From positions 8,757,434-8,821,433 of the forward strand of contig CM037883.1 of the NCBI GenBank assembly GCA_021292165.1: a stretch of 64,000 bases of DNA. Reading direction: 5' to 3'. This DNA is from Shinisaurus crocodilurus. Lineage: Eukaryota > Chordata > Lepidosauria > Squamata > Shinisauridae. A program made the translations under genes and the position numbers. The notes under the pieces are model-generated. The model did no database searches, had not been told where the DNA came from, and worked only from the letters and a program-made list of their open reading frames with translations. Each line of letters begins with the position of its first letter. Positions within the stretch are counted from its first letter, which is position 1. Positions 1 to 10,384 of the stretch are shown here, in pieces.

Positions 1-602
1 TCCTTTTTGGAATGTCTCCAAGGGACATTGGAGTGCAGGGATATTGGGGGCAGGGCATACATGCACACCCACAACCCCCTCCTCACCTTTGCCCCCTACA
101 CAAGAGCAGGCAAACAGCTTATGTCGTGCTCAGAACGTATAACTCTTGGGGAAATGGTGCATACGAATGCAGAGAGGGGCATACAGTCATTTTGAACAGA
201 CATGAACCCAAATGGAGAAAAATACGAAAGCAAAACAAACAAATGTACATTTGGAACTTGTGGGCAGGGTAATGGTGCTGCTCTTCCCCACAAATTTACA
301 CCATCCACACCATAAATATAGGCATTCAGAAACGGTGAGCCCTTGAAAATATGAAAACCTGCACAATGTTCTTATTGGCAAATTCTGAAAGTATGATTGA
401 AGTCTTCATCCTTCTTATTTGGGATTACTGTATATATTCCAACCAATTAACTAAATTGGTTCTCCTCTTAGTCAGTGTTATTGCATACATATTTAACAAT
501 TATTTTGTGTATAAATTATATGACTTGATTAAATATTTATCATCATTATTAAGTTGTTCATTGCACAGGCTCCACTGAACTAACACAGCTTTGCTTAGCA
601 AG
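1..602. other. Unassigned AT-rich intergenic DNA
   Basis: No repeat family, conserved protein frame or RNA gene is recognisable. Short open frames occur on both strands, but they overlap one another and resemble no protein I know. Treated as non-coding. Confidence 0.5.
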
Positions 603-646
603 ATGTGTGTGTGTGTGTGTGTGCGTGTGTGTGTGTGTGTGCGTGC
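603..646. repeat. (TG)n microsatellite
   Basis: About 22 TG units with two TG-to-CG interruptions. Simple tandem repeat. Confidence 0.97.
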
Positions 647-705
647 TTTCTGGAAATAGAGAACTACACTGGGTCTACAGTCATCTCAGTTCTGTAAATA
701 TGTGA

Positions 706-908
706 CCATGATGGAAATTCATGGCATGAGAAGCAACTCCAGTATTTTACCAGGAGAAGCAAAGGAGTATATATAAATATGTATCAGGAGAAGGGTTTAA
801 AATCTGTGATATATCTTAACTCCTCTCCTGATATATATTTATATATGTTTCTTTGCTTCTCCTGGTGAAATATCAGAGTTGCTTCTCACGCCATGAATTT
901 CCACCATG
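706..908. mobile_element. 200-bp palindromic element (hairpin MITE-like)
   Basis: The two halves are inverted copies. A left arm of about 95 nt, opening CCATGATGGAAATTCATGG, is mirrored by a right arm ending CCATGAATTTCCACCATG. Mismatches are scattered at roughly 10-15 percent, around a short centre near 805-815. The shape is that of a foldback or MITE-type element. No target-site duplication is visible and the ends match no family I recognise, so the class is unresolved. Confidence 0.6.
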
Positions 909-968
909 AGAAAAAAGGCCAAAGTGAAACAGACTGGAAAGTGACAGATTTGCTGGTCTCTGTACTAT

Positions 969-1300
969 GAACATAAGAAGAGCCATGCTGGATCAGAACA
1001 AGGTCCATCTAGACCAGCATTCAGGATATGAGTGCAACTGCACCCTCCTGCCCATGTTCCCCAGCAACTTGTGTAGATAGGATGCTGCCTCTAATACTGG
1101 AGGTACCATATAGCCATCAGGTCTAGTAGCCATTGTTAGTCTTCTCCTCCAGAAATTTGTCCCATCCCCTTTTAAAGCCCTCCAAATTGGTGGCCATCAC
1201 TACATCTTGTGGAAGTGAATTTCATAGTTTAACTCTGTGCTGTGTGAAGAAGTTGTTCCAATTACCTATCCTGAATCTCCCACCAATCAGTGTACATCTC
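969..1300 (-). repeat. Sauropsid interspersed repeat (CR1-like tail), copy 1
   Basis: Begins GAACATAAGAAGAGCCATGC and runs through a block repeated at 1301, 11470, 20403 and 23239. The GAACATAA-type start looks like an 8-bp CR1-style 3' tail read in reverse, which is the basis for the minus-strand call (inference). This copy lacks the internal part about the CTGTTCACACAGTGG motif that the other copies keep. Confidence 0.75.
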
Positions 1301-1535
1301 TCATAAGAACATAAGAAGAGCCATGCTGGATCAGACCAAGGTCCATCTAGTCCAGCATTCTGTTCACACAGTGGCCAACCAGCTGCCCATGGGAAACCCA
1401 CAACAAGCAGGATATGTGTACAACAACACCCCCCATGTTCCCCAGCAACTTGTGTACATAGACATATTGCCTCTGATACTGGAGGTAGCATATAGCCATC
1501 AAGGCGAGTAGCCATTGATAGCCATTGATATGGTT
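1301..1535 (-). repeat. Sauropsid interspersed repeat, copy 2 (tandem to copy 1)
   Basis: Starts with two ATAAGAAC-type tail units (CATAAGAACATAAGAAG), then the GCCATGCTGGATCAGACC body. It directly abuts copy 1 in the same orientation and retains the GTTCACACAGTGGCCAACC segment missing there. The far end is truncated near the TAGCCATTGATAGCC motif. A minus-strand open frame of about 150 codons across it is a by-product of the repeat. Confidence 0.8.
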
Positions 1536-1859
1536 GGTGCCTACATAGGAGACCACCAGAGAACCCCATGTGCACCATCTTCAGTTCCATCATGGAAATA
1601 AGATGGAATAGAAACGTTATAATCAATAAGATAGATTTGGTTTTACCTAAAATCACCTTTCCCTTTATCTTGAAAACATCACTCACTTTTCAGCAACCTT
1701 GGCACACCATTTTTTAGATCCTGTCTCCTCTTTTCAGCAACCATGCTCAAAATCTGCAATCAGGAGTTATTTATTACACTTTTGGCATTTGATACTAGGA
1801 ACTGTGCCCTCCTTCTCACTCTCACAGCATACACATGTGCACTTGAAGTGCCACATTGG

Positions 1860-1905
1860 AGAGCCAGCCCTACCAGTAGGCAAAGCAAGGCAGTTGCCTC
1901 AGGTG
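1860..1905. mobile_element. Short hAT-type MITE fragment
   Basis: Contains GCCAGCCCTACCAGTAGGC and GGCAGTTGCCTCAGG, resembling a squamate MITE with CAGGGCCAGCCCTG ends (a longer relative lies at 31573-31722). It abuts the 5' truncation point of the downstream LINE fragment. Confidence 0.35.
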
Positions 1906-2322
1906 GATGGAAAGCGGAATATCGGTGGTCAGTATAAGAGGTTTAAAGATGTTCTTAAGACTAACATAAAAAAATGCAATATAAACATCGAAAACTGGGA
2001 AGCTCTGGCCCATGAACGATCTAAATGGACCTTGGCCTTTCACAAAGGTTCCATGGACTTTGAAGAAGCCCGAGTGCAAGGTGAAAGGGAGAAACGTGCT
2101 AAGCGAAAAGCACGTCAAATGAATCCTTTACAGGACCATCTTCCATCTGGTAACCTGTGTCCTCACTGTGGGAAGCTGTGTGGATCTAGAATTGGCCTCC
2201 ACAGTCACTTACGGACCCATCGCTAGAGTCTACACAATTTTTAAAGAATTTCCTCCTTTTATAATTTTCTTTTTCTAATTTTATCCTGGAGGACGATCTT
2301 ACTCGGTTATGAGTGATCACCT
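1905..2322 (+). pseudogene. LINE ORF2 C-terminus with zinc finger, plus 3' end (copy 1)
   Basis: The reading frame 1906-2226 is open for about 106 codons. It encodes a basic region starting GKRNIGGQYKRFKDVLK, then a tryptophan-containing segment, then a charged helix rich in E, R and K. It ends in a CPHC...HSHLRTH finger (C2H2 type) just before the stop. This order is typical of the end of a non-LTR retrotransposon polymerase protein. Downstream, an ACTC...GAGT mini-hairpin near 2300-2314 looks like the element's 3' terminal structure. The polymerase itself is absent (5' truncation at about 1905). A second copy lies at 17798. It is a non-functional remnant. Confidence 0.7.
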
Positions 2323-3204
2323 ACTACTGCTGAGAGGTAGCAGCAAGGTGCTGGAAGAGAGTGCTGTAGCAAGCAGCCTGTCCTGTGACTCCTACACTAG
2401 CCTGCTGCCTTCAGGTTCAGTGGAGGACACTGTCACATTGCCAGTACTGAAGACAGATTCAACTACCATTCCCAGTCAGCTTTTGTACATGGAACAGGAG
2501 GGAGCACCATCTTTTTACTTGCCTCGGGTACGGGTAGTCAAATGTCTTGGGTCGGCCTTTCCAGTTTGTCAACTGATGGTAACAAGCTTTGAAGGGTGTT
2601 GCCATGTACATATCACTATGTACACTCCATGTACACTCTACGTATCTCCAGTGTACACACACAAGTGCAACCAGAGGATGCCTCAAGATTCCAGGATTCC
2701 CTGGGACAAAAATGATTGAGTGCATGGAGCCGAGCTGATATTTTCCTCCTAACATTATGTTTCTCCTTGTAGTATACCTACCTTAATTTATTTCTTGTCG
2801 CTACAGTGGAGAGCAGTGTTGAATTGAAATTCAGAATCTCCTTCCAGAAAGTCACTAGGGAGCCATTGTCCTGCAGGTGAAGTGGCTTTGTATTTAATCT
2901 GCTAATTATCCACCAGAAAATCCAGGTAGCTGTTTGTCATTTCAAGGGCATTGGGGGTTCCTTCAGCATTCATCAGATCTGCAGGACACATACTCTACAT
3001 TTCTGTCATAAGCTAATGTGGCATAGCCAAATATGACAAATCATCACAATGCTGAGAGATAATGAGAGAGCAGAAAAGGAGAAGATTTTAAATTTTGTTG
3101 GTTCTGAATTTCTCCAGTCTGCAGAGAGGTTTTTTTTTTACTAAGAATGTGTGGAACACTTTCCCTCCCCACAAAAATGTCTTGAACCTCAGTGGAATCA
3201 AATA
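2323..3204. other. Unassigned intergenic DNA
   Basis: No recognisable repeat or gene. The plus-strand frame at 2309-2719 starts inside the LINE 3' end and has no similarity I recognise. A (TGTACAC)-like stretch near 2630-2665 is only loosely repetitive. Confidence 0.45.
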
Positions 3205-3612
3205 TCCAAAATACTGAGTGAAATTAGTTTATCTCAAGGAGCGCCTCCAGCAACATCAAGTAGGCCGCTCAACAAGATCTGCCACGGATGGCCTTCTCCC
3301 TGTCCCATCAGCCAGAGAAACCAGGCTGGTGGGGACTAGGAAGAGGGCCTTTTCTGTGGCAGCCCCCAATTTATGGAACTCTCTCCCCAGTGACCTCCGC
3401 CGTCACCATGCCCCTTCCTTGATTAGCTTCCGCCATGCATTAAAAACGTGGCTTTTCAGGCGGGAATATGGGGTGGGTTAGGATTTTTAAATTTTGTACT
3501 GTTTTTAATTGTGTTTTAAACTCTGTTTTGTTCTTGTATTTTATTGGACTGTACAACGCTCAGAGTGGCCGATGACTGAATCAAAAATATAATAACTAAC
3601 TAAATAAATAAA
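3205..3612 (+). pseudogene. CR1/L2-type LINE 3' end
   Basis: Encodes the extreme C-terminus of a CR1/L2-clade polymerase. LVYLKERLQQHQ, then RSTRSATDGLLPVPSARETR, RKRAFSVAAPNLWNSLPSDL and an FRHALKTWLFRREY motif match the conserved tail of these proteins. An A+T-rich 3' UTR follows, with the GTACAACGCTCAGAGTGGCC segment and a TAAATAAATAAA terminus. 5' truncated, hence a dead copy. Confidence 0.85.
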
Positions 3613-3709
3613 CTAATTTCTCCAAGTGCCACTTCTTACGTCACCAAAGTGAAACACCCACGAACAAGGGGGAGGTGTCTGCATGCTTGCTGAAGTATGC
3701 AGAAATGCA

Positions 3710-3728
3710 AAACAACAACAACAACAAA
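3710..3728. repeat. (AAC)n microsatellite
   Basis: About six AAC/CAA units. Confidence 0.9.
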
Positions 3729-3934
3729 ATCTTTAAGGGGAAATTAATACTAAAGGAGGGAAACAGGTCAATGAGGCCTGAGCATCATCAGTGGGCATGG
3801 AATTCTCACTGTGTGTTGGGAGAAAAAATGTATTAGAAAACAGAAGGGAGGCTTGGAATGGAGCATCTTGGAACAAGATCTGTCTGTCTGGAGCAATAAA
3901 CAGTACTTTTTGGTACTCTATTCTGCTGCTGGTC

Positions 3935-4205
3935 TAGTTCAATGATGTTGTAATGGTTTTATTCTTTGATACTGTTTTTATCTTTCTTTTATTCTGTGCT
4001 GGGTTTCTCATTACTATATGTACTGTATGTTTATAATGTATTGTACGCTGCCCAGAGAAATTTGGTAATTGGACAATTTAAATTTTTTATTTATTATGTT
4101 TTTAAATTGCCCATCTGACCAGTCACCCGGCCACCCTGGGCGATGCCCGGCCACCCTGTACAGTAAGTACAGTAATTTGACAAATAGACAAACAAAGAAA
4201 CAGGA
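3935..4205 (+). repeat. Probable LINE 3' UTR remnant
   Basis: Contains GTACGCTGCCCAGAGAAATT and a tract ending GACAAATAGACAAACAAAG, as in CR1/L2 3' UTRs. A 20-bp unit containing CCCGGCCACCCTG is repeated twice near 4127-4158. No coding part is present. Confidence 0.5.
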
Positions 4206-4431
4206 GTACTCCACACTGCAACATTTTGTTGCAGACCCTACTTGTATCTTTTGTTTCCCTCAGGATTCTTCATAAATAAAGAGTTGAAACCTCCATCTTT
4301 ATCTTGAACTTTGCTTTAAGCATAATTTCAGTGGCAACTCTAACACTTATTAACTTCTGGGTTCAATGAAAGCCTCCATTTTAATGTGCTGAACCTGATA
4401 TTATTTGGGATCTGGCAATCTGGTGGTGACC

Positions 4432-4560
4432 TGACATAGGGCCTTTTCACTGGTGGTGCCTCATCTCTGGAGTGACCTCACCAGAGATGCCTGCCTGGTG
4501 CAAACTTTACTTTATTTTTGGTTCCATGTGGATACCGTTTTATTTGCCCAAACCTTTTAA
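4432..4560 (+). pseudogene. CR1/L2-type LINE C-terminal scrap
   Basis: One plus-strand frame reads RAFSLVVPHLWSDLTRD followed by LVQTLLYFW, the end of the conserved CR1/L2 C-terminal motif. It points towards, and abuts, an opposite-strand LINE at 4562, so two 3' ends meet tail to tail. Confidence 0.6.
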
Positions 4561-4561
4561 T

Positions 4562-5450
4562 TGCTGTTGATATGTTTTTCCTATCTGCCCAAAACTTATT
4601 ATAGTTGGTGCCTCATGGATACTGGGGGGGCGATCATTCCATAAATTGGGTGCCACCACAGAGAAGGCCCACTTCCTGGTCACTGCAAGATGGCAGTCTG
4701 CAGGTTGTGGTACAACCAGCAAGACCTCCTCCAATGATCTTAAACATTGCATAGGTCTGTACTGGGGAAGGTGATCTGCCAGGTAACCTAGTCCCAAATC
4801 TGTTCAGGACTTTATATGTCAACAGCAACACCGTGTACTTGGCTCAGTAGCTGATAGGTAAGGTAACCAGTGCAGTTGCTTCAATACCAGTGTAATATGT
4901 GCAAGGCCAGGCACTCCATTCAGCATCCTGGCTGCCACATTCAGCACTAGCTGCAGGACCAAGCACAAGGGTAGACCCACATAAAGTGCATTACAGTAAC
5001 ATAAACATTAGGTTACCAATGCATGGACTACAATGATCAGGCTATCCCTGTCTAGGAAAGGGCATACCTGACATACCTTCCTGAGTTGGTAAGAGGTGCT
5101 CTTCACCACAGAAGCCACTTGGGTGTCTAATGGCAACAATGAATCCAGGAGTAGCCCCAAACTACATACCAGTTCTTTCTGAGGGAGTGCAACCCTGTCT
5201 AGAACTGGCAAACTCCCCAATTCCCATACCTGGGAACCACCCACCCTAAGGCTCTCCATCTTTTGAGGATCCAGTCTCCATTTGTTGGCCCTCATCCAAC
5301 CCATTACTGTATCCAGGCATCGGTTCAGAACATGCACTGTCTTTCTTTAGTCAGATGTTACAGAGAAATAGAGCTGGGTGTCATCAGCATACTGATAACA
5401 CCTTAACCCCAAACTCTTAATGACCGCCTGCTAATAACTCAAGTAACTCA
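4562..5450 (-). pseudogene. CR1/L2-type LINE, RT palm to C-terminus
   Basis: On the minus strand, HQYADDTQLYFS-type sequence gives the catalytic YADD box of reverse transcriptase at 5380-5391. Next come LNRCLDTVMGWMRANKWRL (5280-5337), the PVLDRVALP and SLGLLLDS blocks and HALVT near 5008. After a gap comes RKWAFSVVAPNLWND near 4650. These are in the expected order for the second half of a CR1/L2 polymerase. Frameshifts separate the blocks and the endonuclease half is missing. Confidence 0.85.
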
Positions 5451-5680
5451 AGAATAACTCAAATCTGGATCCAGCCCATGCTCTGCTGTTTATCTAGACA
5501 GTGCCTAAGCTATATCAATGGGATCAAAGGGGGAAGCTTATTTGGCCCATAGCAGACACCTTAGCTGCTAGAAACTGAGAATATATTTTGGCTTCCGATC
5601 ATGGGGAATAATTTTATACAGTGACCTCAGAGGTACAAATTGTTGATTGACTGCAGGAAACTGGCCTCTAAAGTACACTA

Positions 5681-5816
5681 TTCATAGACAGATTCATAGA
5701 TTATAGAGTTGGAAGGGGCCTACAAGGCCATCGAGTCCAACCCCCTGCTCAATGCAGGAAACTAGAGGAGGGGTCTCCCATCCAAGTAATAACCAGGCCT
5801 GACCCTGCTTAGCTGA
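5681..5816 (-). mobile_element. 5S-rRNA-derived SINE with CR1-like tail
   Basis: Read on the minus strand, 5814-5772 matches about 43 nt of vertebrate 5S rRNA with only about two mismatches (AGCTAAGCAGGGTC, ..., ACTTGGATGGGAGACC). This covers the internal A box through C box of the 5S promoter. It is followed by a body ending CCAACTCTATAATC and a tail of ATTCATAG/TCTATGAA units. That is the SINE3 plan (5S head, LINE-derived tail). The 5S 5' third is absent. Confidence 0.85.
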
Positions 5817-6506
5817 CTCTAAAGAGTCTTATCTAAAGAGTAAAGTAGGTTTCTATTTACCTGGAGTTGCGGAATTAGATGGATAAGAACCCTTTGGTTT
5901 CTCTCTCTGGATAATTGATCTGGTACTTAAAATGGATTGCTCTATATGGGGGGGCGGGAAGCATTGCACTAGACATATTTTGCATTTGGTCATTGTACTG
6001 CTCTTACTCTTCTGCTGTGATGAGTGTGTATCCATTGTCAAGCTGCCTGGCCAACTGCGCCTTGCCTGGAGAGGAACACTTTTTGATACCAATTTGAGAA
6101 TCACATTCGCCAGGAGAATTATCACCCTTAGGAAGAAGGAATGCTTGCAATAATAAATTCTAAAGAGGATGCCACTCAGCTAGAGTTGGAATAGTTCTAA
6201 TAGCAGCATCCTGGAGGCACATCCTATTGTTACTAATAATAAGACTGCATCTTCTGAAATTTGAATGTGTGCTCTGTTAGTGCTAATAAGCCCTGGGAAT
6301 CTGCTACTCAGTCGAAGATGAGGGTATCAGTCAACATCCCAGTCAGTGAAATGGAGTGTGACACAGCACAGATTTAATTGTTTTCATTGGAAGACACTGC
6401 CTACTGCACTGACCTAATGGAAGACCAGTTGATCCTGCGATCACCTACCCCGTGAATGTTAATTGCTATATTTTGACTACAACATTGCCAGTTGACTATT
6501 TTGCAC
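5817..6506. other. Unassigned intergenic DNA
   Basis: No repeat or gene recognised. Opposing small open frames near 5850-6150 overlap each other and show no family features. Confidence 0.4.
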
Positions 6507-6541
6507 AACAACAACAACAACAACAACAACAGGAACAACAA
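6507..6541. repeat. (CAA)n microsatellite
   Basis: Nine or so CAA units with one GGA interruption. Confidence 0.92.
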
Positions 6542-6569
6542 AATACTATTTGGATTTGTACAGCCAGTA

Positions 6570-6932
6570 TAGTTTAACGTTTATTTATTTATGTATATAC
6601 TTACATGTTCCTTAATATAATAATATATTGAAGCAATTTTCACTGAAGTACAGCTAAAATGCACACGTAATACAATAGGCAGTAGCAGAGGCCGAGGGTA
6701 GGGAGACCGGGTCTTAAAAGAGGCTCCCAGCTCCCGCCCCGCTGCAGCCCATTGGCTCAGCTGGCGTGGCCTGGTAGGGGTCTGACTCCCCAGCCCTCCC
6801 CCATGCACAAACTTCTCCCCGACCCAGAAGGCGGGGCCGGGGGAAGTCCATTCCTACTAACCTGCTTGCTCAGGCTCCTGGGAACACTGTTCACTCTGCA
6901 AAGCGCTTCCTGATTCACCATCTTAAGAATGA
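6570..6932. other. AT-rich then GC-rich unassigned stretch
   Basis: 6570-6690 has the look of a reverse-oriented LINE 3' UTR (TATTTATTTATG start, TACAATAGGCAGTAGCAG). 6700-6840 is GC-rich, with GCCCCGCTGCAGCCCATTGG. No protein homology was recognised and the assignment is tentative. Confidence 0.3.
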
Positions 6933-7174
6933 GAGAGCCAGAGTGGTGTAGTGGTTAGAGTGTCGGCCTGGGGCTCAGGAGATCCGGGTTCTAGTCCCCG
7001 CTCGGCCATGAAACTCACTGAGTGACTTTGGGCCAGTCACTGACTCTCAGCCTAACCTACCTCACAGGGTTGTTGTGAGGATAAAATGGAGAGGAGGATT
7101 AGGAGGATTATGTAAGCCACCTTGGGTTCCTTGCAAGAAAAAAGGCGGGGTATAAATATAATAAATAAATAAAA
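6933..7174 (+). mobile_element. tRNA-derived SINE (squamate type), near full length
   Basis: The head GAGCCAGAGTGGTGTAGTGG carries a Pol III A box (TGGTGTAGTGG), and GGTTCTAGTCCC is the B box 35-40 nt later. A body with CTCACTGAGTGACTTTGGGC and CTCACAGGGTTGTTGTGAGG follows. A LINE-like tail, GGCGGGGTATAAATATAATA, then (TAAA)n closes it. This is the plan of lizard tRNA SINEs with an L2-like tail. Other copies lie at 27665 and 28265. Confidence 0.9.
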
Positions 7175-7190
7175 TGAAATATATTTCAGA

Positions 7191-7264
7191 TGGGGCATCT
7201 ACCGTGCCCTCTACTAGTGACATTGAAATGGGGCTTCTGCCATGCCATCTACTAGCGTCATTTT
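7191..7264. repeat. Diverged 38-bp tandem duplication
   Basis: TGGGGCATCTACCGTGCC... recurs 38 bp later as TGGGGCTTCTGCCATGCC..., both followed by CTACTAG. Two units. Confidence 0.75.
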
Positions 7265-7495
7265 CCCTACTCCCGCCCCTTTCCCTTTTTCAGTTTAACA
7301 TTCCACCTGAGGAGTATCATGTTTTTCTATGATTTTGCTCTCTGCCTTACAATGGACACATGAGTTCCATCTTGTGCTGGAGGCAGACCCAAATTACTGT
7401 GAGTTATTATATTTTCAAGGGCCGTTGCTTTCTTTGTCCCATCATGCTTTGTCGCAACCTGTGACGTTTTGCACAGGGCACAAACTAACCTCCAA

Positions 7496-7587
7496 ATCAA
7501 TCCTATATCCTGTACATTTTTACTTGGAATTAATTCCCACTATGTTTGATGGGGTTTGCCTCCATGTAAGTGTCCACAAGACTGCAG
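7496..7587. mobile_element. Small palindromic MITE (AATCCTATA...GGATTGCAG type), diverged
   Basis: AATCCTATATCC, a central segment like AGTAAGTCCCACTATG, then ATGTAAGTGT and GACTGCAGCC follow the order of a short (about 85 bp) palindromic repeat that is common in lizard DNA. Better-preserved relatives are at 27583 and 59235. Confidence 0.5.
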
Positions 7588-7589
7588 CC

Positions 7590-9014
7590 CCATCTAGTCT
7601 TCAGAGAGCTTCCTGAATTGCTGTTTGAGGATTGTAACATATGGGTGATATTTTAGCTGGTCCCAATAAAGTTATTATACTTAAGGTTTTTTGTATTGAA
7701 CAATTGAATTGAACAAATCGTGCAAATTATGTGCTCTGCAACTGACTTATGGGTCTTCCTTGAGCAGTTTCTAAGATTCTTACTAGTTCTTGTCCATAAA
7801 TGTATCCACAGATGAATCCATAGAAAAGGTATGCAGAGAAAGTTGGAGTATAACATGTACATACTCATGGAATGTCACCTAAAAAGAAAAGGGGGGGTGG
7901 AGTCACCTAGATCATTCTGTCTGGGGATTACAGCAGCTGGGGTGTAACACAACTGGTGGGCAACAGGCTGGGGAAGCTTGATCAAGGTCAATGTATACAT
8001 TGTTTTCCTCCATTTTCCCAGAATACCTCTGAGAAGTACCAAATGCTGGAGACAAGGGACATAGGATATCCATCATTGTCAGCTTTTAGAGAAATCTGGC
8101 TAGCCACTATTAGAGGCTAAACCATGGGCTAAATGGGCCAAGAAGACAATATAGTTTTCTAGGTATGTTAAATTCAGGAGTCAGTTGTGTCTTGATGCCA
8201 TCCATGCAAAAAATAAAATGTGTTGATCAGAGAAAATCCCTTGCAATTTAGTGTGCCTTTTAATACAAGGATCAAAACTTAGGTAGGATTTGTGAGGGTT
8301 TCCCCCCCATAATCCAGAAGTGCATTTTTAATTAAATTATAGAGGAAGGAGTGACTTCTTATCTGCTATACACAGAAAAAAATGTGATTTAACCCATGAA
8401 TATTTAAGAAAAACACACAGCAAGAATATGGGTTATTTCCTCTATCACTCTGCATTAACAAGGAGAACTGCAAACCTGTCAATTTCTGAGTATAAGAGAA
8501 TGAGGTATTATTTTTTTAATTTTTAAAAGGGAATTATGGAGGATTTTGAAGGGAAAAAAAGATATTTGAAGAGGTTTAAGTTAAAATGAAGTGAGAATGA
8601 ACCTTACAATGATGCTTTGTTGAGAGAGAGGGAGTGACAATCATTTTGAAAATATTAAGCCCAGATTAACAGAAGAGCCTGTGATAATTATGAAGTTCAG
8701 ATTAATTGGTAAAATCCCCCAAGCAAAATTCAGTGGCACTTCCAGTAAAGCCCTTTTGGTTCTCTTTTTATTAATTAGCTCATCCATCTAATTTTAACAG
8801 GTAACGTCAAAAGAAATAAATGGATCAGACTGTATGTGAGAAGATAAAGGCTGGAAAATAACACACTGGAGTATTTAAAAATGGGATTTTCAAAGGTGCA
8901 AGGGTAAGTGATGGTCTTAAAGGTCATTGCTAAAAGTTCATGAGGAACTGCTCTCAATGTTACTGTCCTTTATGTGCAAAAATTGTATGTATCAGATATA
9001 TAGCACCTCTAAAA
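7590..9014. other. Mostly unique intergenic DNA
   Basis: No transposon or gene recognised. 8640-8815 has many TAAT core sites (GATAATTATG, AGATTAATTGG, TTATTAATTAGC, CTAATTTTAA), a composition often seen in vertebrate conserved non-coding elements. That is inference from composition only. Confidence 0.35.
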
Positions 9015-9185
9015 GTTATAGAAACATAGGTTGTTGGAAATCCAGAATTAGAACATCCCCAACAGATGGCTGTCCATCCTCTGCATGAAGAACTCCATGA
9101 GCGAGAGCTCACTCGCTTGTTTCTAATCTATTGTCTAACTGCTCTTACGATTAAAACATTTTTTCCTAGGGTTGGATCTGGATTT
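9015..9185 (-). repeat. CR1 3' fragment, first half of a split copy
   Basis: Reads like the reverse complement of a sauropsid CR1 3' region. CCCCAACAGATGGCTGTCC, CTCCATGAGCGAGAGCTCAC and AACTGCTCTTACGATTAAAA are in family order. The next CR1 block in order is at 9925, so one copy appears split by later insertions. Confidence 0.65.
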
Positions 9186-9524
9186 CAGTTAGATCAACAA
9201 CCACAGTGAAGGTGGAAGTGGACTTAACTTTCCCCTCCTTCCCATGGAAGCCCCTCCAAACCCTTGAAAATGCTAAACAGAGTCAGGAGATCCTGTTGAA
9301 TGTGTTGAGCTGCGGGGAGGGGCATCCCCAAAATTGGGTAGAAGGACCTTCACCAAGCAGAGCTCTTCCTCTTGAAGAAGGTCTCTTGTTTTTGAAGAAG
9401 ACAGATCCTAGATCTAACCCCCAATATTCAATTGGAATCTACATTCCTCTGAATTAAGTCTGCTAGCCCTGCCCTCCGCAACAGAGAACAAGCCTTTGCC
9501 CTCTTCTACGTAGTGAGGGGAAAA

Positions 9525-9925
9525 TTGGTTCATTTCTGATTTTTATGTGAATGTATCAAATTCTCACTGTATATGAACCAGTACATGAACTGGAATACAG
9601 TCAAGTGTTAGTCTCTACAGTATTTAGAGGTTTGTCATCAAAGTTCACACATTTTAAAAAAATGGACACAAAAATGCATAAATTACAGAGAAGTCTGCAC
9701 AATAATGCTATATCTTGGGGGAGTTCCTGCAAAAATGCATATAATTTGAAAAATGCATGCAAAATACGTACATTCTGAGAAATGCATACACAGTTACACA
9801 CATTTTTTGTGTGTGCAGATCAAAAGAAATTGTAAACTGATGCAGAAATGGGATGGAACAAGCTTAACTTTGAAAAAGAAAATGAGACAATGAGTGAAAT
9901 TGAACTCGTCAGATTTGTCCATCCG
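9525..9925. mobile_element. TGCAT-rich MITE-like element (degenerate)
   Basis: AT-rich, with repeated TGCATA/ATGCAT words (AAAATGCATAAATTAC, GAAAAATGCATGCAAAATAC) and an ending like GGAACAAGCTTAACTTTG...TTTGTCCATCC. This resembles members at 25725, 57910 and 60945. It separates the two CR1 halves. Limits are approximate. Confidence 0.45.
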
Positions 9926-10115
9926 AACTTTGATGTGACAGCCCCTCAAGTATTTGAAGAGTGCTCTCATGCCCCCCTTCAGTTTTCTGTTCTCAACCTC
10001 CAGGCTAAAAATATACCCAGTTCCTTCAACCTTCCCTCATAAGACTCATTTTCCATATCACTGACCAACTTTGTTGCCCTCCTTTAAACATGTCAGAGTC
10101 AAGCTTCTCACAATA
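9926..10115 (-). repeat. CR1 fragment, second half of split copy
   Basis: GACAGCCCCTCAAGTATTTG, CTCATGCCCCCCTTCAGTTT, CCTCCAGGCTAAAAATATAC, CCTTCAACCTTCCCTCATAA and TTGTTGCCCTCCTTTAAACA follow, in order, the next block of the sauropsid CR1 consensus after the piece at 9015-9185. Confidence 0.7.
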
Positions 10116-10384
10116 GAGACAGCATTATCTAGCTTAGAAATGAACTGCTAGGACTTGACTATTTCAACCAAACCAAACCCCAAACTCCCTGTCTATATGG
10201 AGAGGTAGCATGTGATGGAGAAGAATTCTTGCCTAGCTAGACATGCTACTTTTCTCTGCACATGGATTTTATGGAGCACAAGGTTGATTTAGACATGACA
10301 GTAGATTCTGCCAATCCTTGCATGGCTTTCTGTACTGCGTAGATTAATTCAAAGTGGTTGTCTAGAGTTGTAAACCTCCCTTTT

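Noticed and set aside
1222..1686. 154-codon minus-strand frame containing WAAGWPLCEQNAGLDGP
   Set aside because: It is the reverse strand of the sauropsid interspersed repeat; the same peptide appears in every copy (20424-20612 for example).
5772..5814. A genuine 5S rRNA gene fragment or pseudogene array
   Set aside because: Followed by a SINE body and tail shared with four other copies, so a SINE rather than a 5S locus.
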